A stretch of DNA of 64,000 bases from the NCBI RefSeq assembly GCF_001625215.2, contig NC_030383.2:4290779-4354778 (forward strand), in the 5' to 3' direction. The notes below the pieces were generated by a model. The model had not been told where the DNA came from. It saw only the letters and a list, made by a program, of their open reading frames with translations, and made no database searches. Of the stretch, positions 47,477 through 59,352 are shown in pieces. Both the position numbers and the translations under genes were made by a program. This DNA comes from Daucus carota subsp. sativus. Lineage: Eukaryota; Streptophyta; Magnoliopsida; Apiales; Apiaceae. The stretch's first letter is position 1, and each line of letters starts with the position of its first letter.

Positions 47477-49153
47477 CTAGAGGTTAAAGTGTGACCAATG
47501 CCCAGAAGATTCAGGCCTTGTACCCGCTGTTGAACCTGCAGAAGAATTTCCTAGCTGAGCTTGATAACCTCCCAACCCAGGTAAAGAGCCATAACTAGCA
47601 ATCGCGCTTGGGCTAACACTGTTAATCCCATAATTTGCACCGAACCCAAAAGTTTGAAGATTTGCCCCAATAGGCGTGGCTATCCCATTCTGATTCATAG
47701 AAGGAATCATCATCTGATTAGCCGAACCATATCCCGAATTATGACCCATCCCAGCTGGACTCCCATAAAATCCTGGGTTAACACCCACATTATAATCCAA
47801 ATTACCACCACCAACATTACTCGGAGAACAACCAAAACCAGCAGCTACATTATTCAATCCACCCGTCTGATTCTTACTATTCCTAAAATTATCCGTAGCA
47901 AGACGAACCTCTAACCGACAATTCTCAAACATCTTAACAGGCTCCTCCAACGCCTTACTACACCCTTCACTACTCCTATAAACGAAAAAACAATACCCTC
48001 TAAACTTCCCAGTCACTGGATCCATCCCTGTCGGCCCTTCCTCCAATTCCCCAAACTCCTCAAAAAACATCCTAATCCTTTCCGGGTCCACATAAGGTGC
48101 CACATTGGCCACAAACACCTTCCTACCACCCTCATCCCCACCCGAATTCCCCCCAACAGGTCCATCCGATGCCAACTGACAATAAATCACCCGATTCCCA
48201 ATTCTCTTCTGCCGCTCCATAAGTGCATTCTCCGCCGCCCCACGAGTCTTATAAAGCACAAATGCAAACCCCTTAGCACGCCCGGCCTTATCAACAGGCA
48301 CACCACATTCCTCAATTTCCCCAAACTGATCAAAAACCGATAAAACCTGTTCCGAGGTGGTGTCCCAAGCTAGACCGTGCACGAATAGCTTGCGGTGAAC
48401 TGGGTCAGAATCCGACAACTGGGTGATCCTGGAAAGCAACTGCTTGTCTTCTAAAACTGCAAACTTGAGAAATTCAATAATTTGGTCTTTGCTGAGTGGC
48501 TGGAGCAGCTCTTTCAGTGTCTCCCTCTTCGTGGCCTCATCTTCAAATGAGTCTTTTAGATTTCCTTGTAATTCTTGATTTTCTTTAGTATTGTAATCTT
48601 GTTCTTCTATGGCTTTATTCTTGAATTTCTTGACTTTCTTGGGTTTTTTGAGTGCCTCATCTCCCAATGATTCTTGTAACATTTCTTGTAATTCTTGATT
48701 TTCTACAGTATTGTAGTCTTGTTCTTCTATGACTTTCTTCTTGATTTTCTTGGGTTTTTTGTGTGCCTCATCTCCCAATAATTCTTGTAACTCTTGATTT
48801 TCTTCAGTATTGTAGTCTTGTTCTTCTATGACTTTCTTCTTGTTTTTCTTGATTTTTTTGGGTTTTCTGAGTGCCTCATCTCCCAATGATTCTTGTATCA
48901 TTTCTTGTAACTCTTGATTTTCTTCAGTATTGTAGTCTTGTTCCTTTATGACTTTCTTCTTGATTTTCTTGATCTTTTTGGGTTTTTTGGTGGCCTCAGC
49001 TTCCAATGATTCTTGATTTTCTTTAGTATTGTTGTGCTCTTCTTCTATGACTTTTTTCTTAGTCTTTTTAATTTTTTTGAGTTTTTTGGAGGTGGGTTTT
49101 TCTGGTTGAGGCTTAGAAGAAGAAGAAGGGGATGATTTGGTCTTCTTGGCCAT
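47477..49153 (-). CDS. UBA2-type heterogeneous nuclear RNP-like RNA-binding protein with Lys-rich N-terminal repeats
   Basis: One coding exon encodes 558 residues. Residues ~22-205 are highly charged and contain about five copies of a ~35-40-residue unit built around KKPKKIKKIKKKVI, EEQDYNTEENQELQE and SLGDEA, which is likely nuclear-targeting and intrinsically disordered or helical. The conserved part starts at LKELLQPLSKDQIIEFLKFAV. RRM1 (~255-330) has RNP2 KLFVHGL and RNP1 KGFAFVLY. RRM2 (~345-422) has KVFVANV and RGYCFFVY. The tail is Gly/Asn/Ser-rich. This two-RRM layout and the ending DPVHRKLFVHGL match plant UBA2a/b/c proteins, nuclear factors that bind U-rich mRNA and work with UBP1 and ABA or wound signalling. 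The N-terminal repeat is unusually expanded for the family. The start is the first ATG; the stop is directly followed by a 3'-UTR intron donor. Confidence 0.92.
   Translation of the reverse strand: MAKKTKSSPSSSSKPQPEKPTSKKLKKIKKTKKKVIEEEHNNTKENQESLEAEATKKPKKIKKIKKKVIKEQDYNTEENQELQEMIQESLGDEALRKPKKIKKNKKKVIEEQDYNTEENQELQELLGDEAHKKPKKIKKKVIEEQDYNTVENQELQEMLQESLGDEALKKPKKVKKFKNKAIEEQDYNTKENQELQGNLKDSFEDEATKRETLKELLQPLSKDQIIEFLKFAVLEDKQLLSRITQLSDSDPVHRKLFVHGLAWDTTSEQVLSVFDQFGEIEECGVPVDKAGRAKGFAFVLYKTRGAAENALMERQKRIGNRVIYCQLASDGPVGGNSGGDEGGRKVFVANVAPYVDPERIRMFFEEFGELEEGPTGMDPVTGKFRGYCFFVYRSSEGCSKALEEPVKMFENCRLEVRLATDNFRNSKNQTGGLNNVAAGFGCSPSNVGGGNLDYNVGVNPGFYGSPAGMGHNSGYGSANQMMIPSMNQNGIATPIGANLQTFGFGANYGINSVSPSAIASYGSLPGLGGYQAQLGNSSAGSTAGTRPESSGHWSHFNL
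48540..49090 (-). repeat. Coding minisatellite in the UBA2-like gene
   Basis: About five diverged copies of a ~110-120-bp unit (TTCTTGATTTTCTTCAGTAT, GTAGTCTTGTTCTTCTATGA, TTCTTGGGTTTTTTG on the plus strand) encode the Lys-rich repeats. Spacings are multiples of three, and one unit lacks the EMIQES segment. Confidence 0.9.
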
Positions 49154-49331
49154 GGATGTACAAACAGACTTGAGGTTCTAGGGTTTCTAACCAGGGTTTA
49201 TACTTTGTAGTAGTATTGGTTTGTAGAAGGCAGAAGCAGAAGGTGAATTTGTGTTTATTCAAAAAAATAATTATTTTTTTGAAACTTCATTAAATTAAAG
49301 TTACGTCGGAAATAATAAAGTATTTAAATTG

Positions 49332-49747
49332 AGGGTCGCGCTCAAGAGAGAACCACTCCTTAAAATAGAACCATAGAACGAACCATAGAACGACTAAGGT
49401 TCTGCTGCAGAACCCTAAATTTTAAATAGATTTTTAGGATCTAAATCTAAAATACATGTTTTTTACCACTCCTTAAAATAGAACCATAGAACGAACCATA
49501 GAACGACTAAGGTTCTGCTGCAGAACCCTAAATTTTAAATAGATTTTTAGGATCTAAATCTAAAATACATGTTTTTTTCATGTTTTTTTTCATCGTTGTG
49601 TGTGTTCAAAAATAATTTAAAAATATAATCCATAGATATTGACATTTTTTTGGTGAAGTTCTGCTGCAAAACCCCAACTAATACTTAAGTTCTGCTGCTG
49701 CAGAACCCTTGCTTAATCTCTGATTGTTCTCTCTGGAACATGACCCT
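49332..49747. mobile_element. MITE with AGGGTC/GACCCT ends and internal 113-bp duplication
   Basis: The ends AGGGTC...AGAGAGAACCA and the inverse GTTCTCTCTGGAACATGACCCT are flanked by TTAAATTG (49324-49331 and 49748-49755), an 8-bp duplication (9 bp if the border shifts by one). Inside, the unit starting ACCACTCCTTAAAATAGAAC (49352) repeats at 49465. The palindrome GGTTCTGCTGCAGAACC recurs. It lies ~180 bp upstream of the UBA2-like start codon. Confidence 0.78.
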
Positions 49748-49755
49748 TTAAATTG

Positions 49756-50785
49756 AATCGTAAGAAAACACGCTGAAAAGAAGGCTACATTAGTGGGCCG
49801 TGAAAAGCAAAGAAGCCCAATAAATATAGACCAACTGGACCAAACTCGTTCCAGCGACTGAGTTGGATATCTCCTTTATATGTTTTAAAAAAAAATTATA
49901 TAAATTTTATGAAATTAGAAAAATGTTTTTATAAAATTTGAAAATATAAAAATGATTTTTAATGATTTGTTGGCTGTCTCGAAAGAAAAACATCATAATC
50001 CGTCCTGGGCCTGATTCTCAAGATTCAAGAACTAGGGTACCAGTAGAGATATTTGATTGGTCGACACTCATGAGCCCTGAGCCCTGCTCTTGATTTTATC
50101 TTTCTTTGTAAAAATCACTTGAATTCCTCTAGTTCTGTCACTTTGATCAAGTCATCTACATGCATAAAGGATCCAGGCCCTTGGACATATCTAAACTTTA
50201 ATACGGCAAAAGAACCAGACCTCCTATAATTTTTCTGGTGATGTGAGGTGGAAACCTTCCTTCTTCAGAGTCAGCATTTCACCCAGAATCTGTCGGCAGC
50301 TATAAATATTTCACCTGCATATTTATTTACGTCTAAGACAGGTGATCCAGAACATACGAATGATATTCAAACGTGAAAATCGTAAAATGAGACAAATTTT
50401 AGAGATTAATCTGTTAAGCATTTTTTCCAATAAATATATGTTACTAACATTCGTATGTCCGAATCCTATGTTTAAAACCTTAACAAGCACAGACTGTGCT
50501 TTTAGACTTTAGTGGAGTCGCTTATTAGCAGTTCTGGTCCCTTGAAGGGATATAGAGTTAACGTAAACTCAATCCTAAACTTCATTATACAAGCTTAATC
50601 TTCCTCTCTTGTCCTGCCTGGCTATAGTTACCAATTTAATAAACAAAACCGAAGTTGTAGCTAGACATTTACAGGATTCTCATATATTTTCTCCGACTAA
50701 TGGAATTTTCAATATTGGATTGTCGAAGCCATTAAGAGCGAGACATCCCTGTGGTGTAAGATGAGGATCTTGAGCTTGGTAACTA
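49756..50785. other. Intergenic, no gene seen
   Basis: AT-rich with no conserved ORF and no element termini that I can pair. Confidence 0.45.
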
Positions 50786-50952
50786 TTCTCTCTATTCCGC
50801 TCAATTCTATACAGTTTTTTTTTGTATTATTTGACATTCAGAAGAAAATAAATTTTAATATAATTCATATAACTATATGTTACATTACATGAGATATAAA
50901 ATATGTGTCGAGCCCTGTTTCAAACTTATACATCTCACACAGACGGAGGGAG
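50786..50952. mobile_element. Degenerate Stowaway-like MITE
   Basis: The right end GACGGAGGGAG (to 50952) is classic, while the left end TTCTCTCTATTCCGCTC is diverged. TA stands on both sides. 167 bp. Confidence 0.6.
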
Positions 50953-50954
50953 TA

Positions 50955-53172
50955 GTACGACTGCTTGTCTACATGACATTCTCAAAGGATATAAATTGTA
51001 CTAATTCTGTTAGCATTGACTCTGCTGCATCTCATACATTCAAAATCACATGTGAGCACCTGTTTTCCCCTCAACTTCAGTTGCTTACCTTGCCATCTTC
51101 AATAGTCAATTGAACAACAGATCTCAACTCACTTAAAAAATGGGCTACTGTATTAACATTACTCAAGATGATTACAAAGAATACCCAAAGAATCACAACG
51201 TGCTGAAATATTATATGAAACGAGTCGAGGAGACATTGACAATCTTTAATGAGTGGCAAAGAAACATGACTTTCTGCCGTGTCATTGCTGAAGCCGATTT
51301 AAGAGGCATATACACGGCAAAACCTTCCTACCACACAAAACTCTCGTATAAGGCGCGGATAAAGGAAAATGCAACCAAATTTATTTTTTTAAAGACTATT
51401 TAATAGTGACTTGACAAATAACAAGCTAGTACGACATTCGATTAAGTACGACGTTGAGAGACCACCAGAAAAAATTCTGCAGGCCGTCAAGTATCTGGCA
51501 TCAAGGGACAAGGGCAAGTCCAATAATGTTTTAGAAAATATTTCACAAATATATTAAAAAATTAACTTTCTAGTATTCAAGAATATATGAATTCCACAAC
51601 CTGACTTATAATTCTATATTATTATTTAAGTAATAATATATATGAATTATTATTGGAGAGAAGGAAAAAGAAGAGAGTAGAACTGCATTAAGATGAAGGA
51701 AAAATTGTTTAGGACAAATGTAGCAGTTGTTGGACGTTTTTCAAAAACATTACTAGAATATTGTTAAACTATTACTATTAGAGTTCTTATATTTTCAATA
51801 TACTTTAAATTTTGATTCATAGTTTCATACTCAATTGAGAATTTGCTGGACTTGCTCTTGCTCGGTAGATTGCTGAGGCCACTCGTATTCAATTTTAACG
51901 ATCAATACGTGGTTAAACCTAAATCCGGCAATTTGACACGAAACATGTTAACACGAAATTAAACGACACGAAAAAAATGGATATGAGTTTTGATACACAA
52001 AATTAATAACAGACGGATACAGATTTCACTTTTAGATACACGAAACACGAAAATACACGAAATAAAAGTATACGAAACGAAACGATTACCACCTCTATTT
52101 AAAACAGACGTAAAACATCGGTATGAAACACGTATTCATTTTCGGCCTACACGAAACAGATAAACTTCGGCGGGCCTGTCCAGATTTGGTGTTATGGATA
52201 GTCCGATTATTTTATGCTAATAAACCTGTTCATACAACGTGTTCAATTGCGCACCTTACAAATTTAATTTAAAATTGTTCTTTCCCTTGTACGATTTTTT
52301 TTTTGAAAAAACAACATATTTATACCAAATTATTTTTGCCGACATGGCATGCGAACTCCGACCCCACTGTTCGACAAACATTACCTGAGGTTACATACCA
52401 TATTCTCCACACAAAAATAATATGATTATAAAATGAATTTATCCAACGAGTAACAAACTGAGATCAGTGATTAATTTAACAAAAAAGTTCCTAAACAAAT
52501 CATACAATGAAATCTAAAAGGTGTGGATTTAGCAGATTAAAACGATGTTTATGAAAACAACAAAAAGCTGATACAATGATGATTAAGCAATAGGGTCATA
52601 AATTATGATCATTGTCTCCTCATATCAACCATCGTTTTCTATGGAAATGGCCTGATCATCAGTTTAACCACCGGGGACCGCCTGAACTAAAAGGACATTT
52701 ACACGGTAAGTTCTCGATACGTACACGATATGAAACTAGTGGCTAGTGGGGTTTGTTTCCATTCTAAATCTTATAATATAATTATTAAATTAAAATGTTT
52801 CTATTCTAATAACTTATTAAATTATGTATTCTCAAAAAAAAACTTATTAAATTATGTGCAAATATAAAATTATTTAAAGTTAATATATATTCTATTAGTG
52901 TTTGAATTTATCTTTCTGAATAATCACTTGTTTACGGGTTAATTTTTAGAAGTTATCTCATCAACATGACGTATGGAACATTTTTATAAATATTTTTAAT
53001 AATCACTAATTTACTGATTATTATAGAACGTCTAATGATTTTTAGAATACTGATCATAAACAATTACAATCATGAAAACACATCAAATTTAGATAATTCA
53101 GGTGTCCTAAGGTATGTTTCAAACAATCCAATAGTTTTATAAAGTAATAAAACGGAATTAGGGTTAGATAAT
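50955..53172. other. Gene-poor region with ACACGAAA-rich patch
   Basis: 51140-51403 is an 87-residue open frame that I do not recognise (see rejected list). 51930-52160 is packed with (G/T)ACACGAAA motifs around AT-rich sequence, reminiscent of the subterminal repeats of hAT-like elements, but termini were not identified. Nothing else supported. Confidence 0.4.
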
Positions 53173-53399
53173 GGGGCTGTTTGTTTAAGGGAAGCAGAAG
53201 CTGCTTCTGGCTTCTGCTTCTCTTGACCCGTTTGTGTAAAGAAGTAGAAGCACTTTTAAGAAGCTGAGAATGCTAGTTTCTCTCTCACAGCTTCTGCTTC
53301 TTTTCCAAACACTTTATTAACTTATTTACTTCTCACTTCTGCTCCACTTCTCTAGTTTAAGTAAGAATTCACTTCTTTTAAGCTTGCCCAAACGGCCCC
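53173..53399. mobile_element. MITE with GGGGCTGTTTG/CAAACGGCCCC ends
   Basis: Terminal inverted repeats GGGGCTGTTTG and CAAACGGCCCC bound 227 bp rich in GCAGAAGC/GCTTCTGC, so it folds strongly. AAT flanks both sides. Members of this group also occur at 13646 and 55147. Confidence 0.8.
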
Positions 53400-53799
53400 A
53401 ATATAAAGTACCTATGTGCTAATTATTGGGGTTACTCGTATAGAAAGCGAACAAGATGGTTCATGATTTAGCTGGAATATATTGTGCGACTTCATGGTTT
53501 AGCTAGATTATACGACTGATTGTTTTATTATATTCAAGACTCCTCCGGCTTATTTGTTGGAGAATTGTTTACTTGATTTTGTAAATTATTGGAAGTAGCA
53601 GTTTGATTTTTTTTTTTTAAAAACAGTTATTCTGCAACTACGTGGTACAATTCTAACGGCAACAAAAGGATATGACGGAACGGCTGCAAAGTTTTTGCGA
53701 GGGTGAAAGTACGAGGCCGCGATTTAAGTTTTCTAAGATTCTGGTATAAAAGAGTTTTTAAGGAAAATACGGGGTGAGATGAGCAACTATTACATTATA

Positions 53800-55139
53800 C
53801 TCTCTCCGTTTCCATTTTTATTTGACATTTTTTACTTTGACACGTAGTTGACCATATGGTGAACATTCTTATTTTTGATTATTTTTTGTGGGGAAAATAG
53901 ATTTTTTTGCCACCCAACTTATTATTTGTTTAGAAACCTACCACTGAACTATAATTTTTTTCTTTTTTGTCACTGATGTTAGGTTTAGATTTTTTTTTTG
54001 TCACTAACGTTAGGTTCGAATTTGATTATTAACACCATGTTATTTTTTTAGCATTATTAAAATATAGTGTTAGTCTGCAATATAATGGCGATTTGATATG
54101 TGTCTATATCTTTATATGTAGTGTCCTAGGTAGTTTACCTTGGAGGACGAGAGTTGGACACGCATTTTGAGACTCCGAAAAATTTCAAAAATTATTTTAT
54201 TTTATTTTTTCTGAATAAAATTTAATGTTGGTTTTTTTTTCCTTAAAAAAACGTTGGATTTTTTTGTCACTAACGTTATGTTTTGATTTGATTATTAACA
54301 ATATGTTATTTTTTTAACATTAAAAAAACATAGTGGTAGTCTTCAATATTATGGTGATATGATATGTGTCTATAACATTATATACAGTCATCTATATGTC
54401 CCCTAGCTAGTTTACCTTGAAGTACGAGAGTTTAACAAGCATTTTAAAAACGTAAAAAATTTAGTATTATAAATTATTTTTGGACTCCACAAAAATATAG
54501 TATCACTTGACTTTATAGTTCTTTACCACTACTTGTCACGTATTTTAAGATTCCCACTTTTTATAAATATAGTTCCATAAGTTAATTTTGAGATTTCCTT
54601 CCTGAGTAAAAAAATCCGTACTCTCGTCCTCCAAGATAAACTACCTAGGACACACATGGAGTACTACATATAAAGATATAGACACAGATCACCATTATAT
54701 TGCAGACTACCGAAAAATAGATTTCCGAAAAATATCGTTTAGATGGTCGGAAAAATAGAATAACATAGTGTTAATAATCAAATCCGAACCTAGCGTTAGT
54801 GACAAAAAAAAATCCGACTAACATTAGTGGCAAAAAAGAAAAAAATTATAGTTCAGTGGTAATAATCAAATCCGAACCTAGCGTTAGTGACAAAAAAAAA
54901 ATCCGAACCTAACATTAGTGGCAAAAAAGAAAAAAATTATAATTCAGTGGTAGGTTTCCAAACAAATAATAAGTTGGGTGGCAAAAAAATCTATTTTCCC
55001 TTTTTTGTGATAAATTAAAATTTTGATTACGTATTTTATTCGAAAGAAGAAAATTTCAAAATAATATTTTTAACTATTTGGTCAAAACACTTAAAAATAT
55101 GTACAAAAGAGTCAAATATCATATATTAAAAAAAGAAAG
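53800..55139. mobile_element. Stowaway-like element split by a nested Mutator-like MITE
   Basis: The left piece CTCTCTCCGTTTCCATTTTT (53800-53890) and the right piece ending ATATTAAAAAAAGAAAG (55010-55139) have TA at both outer borders and mirror each other (TTATTTGACA versus GTCAAATATCA). The middle is the nested element below. Confidence 0.7.
53891..55000. mobile_element. Non-autonomous Mutator-like element, 1,110 bp, with 9-bp target duplication
   Basis: Inverted ends GGGAAAATAGATTTTTTTGC and the inverse GCAAAAAAATCTATTTTCCC continue for more than 100 bp (CCACCCAACTTATTATTTGT). TTTTTTGTG is duplicated exactly at 53882-53890 and 55001-55009. The core has diverged internal repeats of the GTCACTAACGTTAGGTT segment. 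No coding capacity. Confidence 0.9.
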
Positions 55140-55146
55140 TATTATA

Positions 55147-55399
55147 GGAGGTGTTTGGGAAGGGCTTATAAGCCCTGCTTCTGGGTGGGTTTATAAGTTG
55201 GAAACACTTATTCGTACCGTTTGTGTAATAAGTCAAGAAGCACTTATAAAAAACCTAAGAATACTAACTTTTGTTTCATGACTTGTACTTTTTTCCCGGA
55301 CACTTTAATCACTTATAAGTCTTAACTTCCTCCTAAACTCTATTTCATTTTTTTACTTTAAACAAAAAGCACTTATTTTAATCCCAACCAAACGGTCCC
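55147..55399. mobile_element. MITE with GGTGTTTGGG/CAAACGGTCCC ends
   Basis: Starts GGAGGTGTTTGGGAAGGGCT and ends AACCAAACGGTCCC, with internal CTTATAAG/AAGCACTTAT motifs. Same group as the element at 53173. ATA may be the short target duplication. Confidence 0.65.
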
Positions 55400-57666
55400 A
55401 TAATAAAGAATAATAACTATTTCCCATTATAAATTATGAGCTAAAAGAAAACTTTCTTTACAAGTAATATCTTAAACACTTTTAAATGTTCTCATTAATA
55501 ATTTCAATTAACAAAGACAATTTCATCCGCTGCTTGAAAGATCATGAATTTTTATTTGTATAACAACCATCTATGTGTTCATCAATTAAATTGATGATCA
55601 CTCCATCAATTACTTCTTCATCAAATAGTTAACATATCGATGAATTATAGAAAACTGCTTCATTAATATATATTTATTATCGTTGATGGATATACTTTAA
55701 CAAAATTACAATGCTGATGATTAATGCAGCCCCTCATCCTGGTTAATAAAATACTTTTATTTAGATTACGGCACCTTTTTTCTTTGTAATATTTTTTTCT
55801 CTTCTCTTGTTCTTGCGCGCACATGCTGCTTAAAGTAGTGGCCTGCACGGTTTAGCTATATGTCAGTATGTCACGTCGATTTTGAGTTTAGGCACTAGGT
55901 ACATATATTACGCTTATATAGAAAAAAAAGTATACATTTCACTTTTGAGGTGATGGATCTCTTGTTGCAAAGTTTTGAAAGGGACCGTAGCTTATCCATA
56001 GAGGAAAACCTTTTATAAATTAATCACATTAAGATTGGTTTATTAATTATCAAAATTTAATATACTTTATTCATATTATATTAAAATTAAAAATTATAAA
56101 AAAAATTGTCAGTTATTAATCTATCAAAATTTTGATTTACCTTGTTTGTCAAATATAAGTCAGTTTTTTCTGAAAAAAACATAAAATATACTTTTTCCGG
56201 ATTCAAATAATTATTTATGAAAATAAGAAATATCAAATACTTATTAAATTGATAATATAAAACTTATATTTAAATGTGAATTTTTTCGCAAATAAGACAT
56301 TATTTTTAAAAAGAGTTCATCCAAAAATATTATTTATAATCACTCTTCTACGAATATGGATGGTCGGTCACGACTCACGTAGGTACTAGGTAGGAGTAAG
56401 ATCACGAGGAATAGCCTACAACAGTAGAAGCGAAAAAAAAAAAGTAAAATAAAATCCAAGTAGATAAACTTATTTAAAAAAAAATCCAAGTAGATAATAC
56501 CATGATCGAGATCTCGATTCTCAATATCTAGACCCATACCTCGGCCCTATAGTTAGAATAAAAGTTTTATTACAAAAAAGATAATAATGAATATACGGGC
56601 AACATCCCCTATGTCGGATAGGCTAACCATGATCTGTAATGTGGCTAAGTTGTAACATCAATTATACTCCTTTTTGTCCTCAACTTCCCTATAATTCTTA
56701 ACAAAACTAGTCATAGTCGATTAATCATTATTCCTTCTCAGAATCCTTGGAGTTGGAGATGTATAGATAAGAATATGTAGAGCGGAATATGTTGCTAAAC
56801 AAGTGCAGTAAAGTTTAATTTTGAGACCGAATTATTTTAAAACTAAATAATAAAATAGCGACCATATTTTACTAGAAATTTTATGAAGTGGCTGAACTTA
56901 TAGGTTCCATATCAGTGATCATCTTTATAATTTGCATTTTAAAATAATGGCATTGGTTAACTTTTAAAAAAAAAAGAATAATCAGATTTTGTTTTCATCT
57001 TTTAAAATAATGTTTTATTCATTCTCTTAAAAGACCGAAACAAAATCTGATCTTTGAAATTCTGATCAATTATTTTCAAAAGTTAAAATAAAACTACGAT
57101 TCCATAATCGGATTTTAATTTTTTCGGAATTCCAAATTCACACTAAACATATAGTTGTCTATGATTTTAATTTTTTCGGAATTCCAATTCCACACTAAAC
57201 ATATGATTGTGTATGAAGTATGAACGAAGGACAAAAGAGGACAACCCATCCAATCCGAGAGACGATATGCAATTTGGTAAGTTCATAATCAACAAGAAGC
57301 AAAAGCATGTTAGTATATAGGTGTTTGATACCCTACAAAACACGAAACGCACATTTTTCCAAAACCGATCAGTGTTGGAGCCAAGTATATACAGCCTACA
57401 ATGCATGCATGTTTACAGATACTATTGCTGCTATCAGTTTCTTCTCTGATAATGATAAATACAAGTACAAATATCCCTTTCCCTACCCACGTAATCGAGA
57501 TATATCTTGTTTATATTTCTTCTTCATGTTTTGTATGCATGCGGAATACTAAATCGCTCATGATAATTGATACCGAATAACAATCAGACTCAAATGTATT
57601 CAAGTTTTTGTAGTCCCCGCATGTTTCACTTTGCATGATACGTGCCACTGATCAGAATCATCTTGG
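55400..57666. other. Intergenic, no gene seen
   Basis: AT-rich. 57111-57215 contains a 52-bp tandem duplication (ATTTTAATTTTTTCGGAATT at 57112 and again at 57164). ORFs such as 57307-57552 show no conserved features. Confidence 0.5.
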
Positions 57667-58374
57667 GGCAATTCCAAACTGTGATCAAAAAATCCAAGTT
57701 TGGGGCAGTTTTGCTCTAAACCACTCTAACTGTGGACTAAAAAGAATTTGGATGAGTGAATAGTACTGGTCCAAATTTGGATCAGTGAATAGTATTGGTC
57801 CAAATTTGGACTGATCCAAATCTTTTTAACATTAAAATATTATTACTTTTATTATTTGATGATTTTGTTAATGTTATTAAAGATAAATTAATAAATATTA
57901 GAATATAATTAAAACAAAGATTAATTATACATTAAAATTTTAAAATATATGAAATTTCAAAATACATAAAATTTCAATAATTTATCAATCGCTACATAAA
58001 AATCAAAGATAAAGATGTTCATCTTGAACTTCGAAATGCACTAATCGAGTATTTGTGTGAAGAATATACTAATTCTGTGAATTAGTATTTTAAAGTAATA
58101 TTTTTAATGCTTTTAATTTAATTTTATGTACCGTTTTATCTTTTTCAAATTATTTTGTAATATATTATATTTGTCTAGTCGTTGATTGTATTATTATAAT
58201 TATTGATGAAATTAGTTAATCATTTTTAAATATATAAAATCAAAGTATATGAATATTATAAAAATGAATGAATTTAGATCTATATTTAGATCACATGGTT
58301 GGAATAAGATTTGGATCCCGCCTTAAATTTGAATCATTTGATGATCCAAATTTGGATCTATGGTTGGAGTTGCC
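57667..58374. mobile_element. MITE-like element with GGCAATTCCAA ends and CCAAATTTGG repeats
   Basis: The left end GGCAATTCCAAAC is mirrored by GGTTGGAGTTGCC at 58362-58374. Both subterminal zones repeat the palindrome CCAAATTTGGAT around an AT-rich core. The target duplication is unclear. Confidence 0.65.
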
Positions 58375-58466
58375 TTACTAAACAAGTCATAAACAAATTT
58401 CTAAGGATATATAGTGATTAATTATCCTAATTTATTCATTTCACTGATAGGAGTTTGACTTGCTTA

Positions 58467-58777
58467 GACCATCTCCAATCTTGTCTCTATCTTTATCTTC
58501 AAACCAACCCTTCAAACTTTATTCTTCTCCAACCAATCCTTCAAACTTTACTTTAAACTCAATTTAATACAATAAAATATAGAAAGATAGATACATATAT
58601 ATGTTGTGTGAGAGTTGGTCAAATAGTAATGAAGATAAAGTTGTACAATATTCCTTCAAATTTGAAGATAAAATGTTGATATCTTCAAATATGAAGATAA
58701 AGCCAGTATGCGTTGGAGTTGTTTTGATTGCTCTAACTTCAAAAATATGAAGATAAAGTCATCCGTTGGAGATGGCC
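58467..58777. mobile_element. Tourist-like MITE
   Basis: Ends GACCATCTCCAA and TTGGAGATGGCC, with TTA on both sides (58464-58466, 58778-58780). Internal GAAGATAAAG repeats. Same family signature as 25462-25833. Confidence 0.88.
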
Positions 58778-59091
58778 TTATACATATTTAACTGAAAAAT
58801 TAATATAATCACTAAATATTATTAGGATAATCATTAAATGTTACTGATTTTTATTTGACTTTTATTTTACTCCCTTTGCTTCTTATTATTAATTAGTGAC
58901 ACTTGAAATCACATGTACATTAAGAATTATTTACAGCATATGATTTTTGCAATCTACACATTATTATTGTATTATCTTAATTTATATTAAAATAAATAAA
59001 CATAATAAATGATAATAAAGATTATTATTATTTTTTACAAATTAACTTTAAGTTAATTAATTTTAAAATTATTGTCTTCACTAAGTAACTA

Positions 59092-59350
59092 CTCCCTCCG
59101 TCTCTAAATACTTTTCCTGTTTGTACTTTTCACGTTTGCCAACACACACTTTTGATCGTTAATATCTTTCATTTCGTAGTAGCATTAAATATAAAAACTT
59201 CACCGTATTAAAGTATTCGTGAATACGAATCTAACAAGATCACTCATGACTATATTTAGTTTTATAGATTAGATGTAAATTAGTAATTTGTCTCATGTTA
59301 TGAACAGTACCGACATCACAAACAGGAAAAGAAAAAAGAAACGAAGGGAG
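59092..59350. mobile_element. Stowaway MITE
   Basis: CTCCCTCCGTCTCTAAATAC ... GAAACGAAGGGAG with TA at 59090-59091 and 59351-59352; 259 bp. CTTTTCCTGTTTG near the left is mirrored by CAAACAGGAAAAG near the right. Confidence 0.9.
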
Positions 59351-59352
59351 TA

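Noticed and set aside
51140..51403. 87-residue ORF (ITQDDYKEYPKNHN...) and a nearby open stretch PPEKILQAVKYLASRDK
   Set aside because: I could not match it to a family, the two pieces are in different frames and no gene structure supports it. It may be a gene fragment; a BLASTX search would decide.
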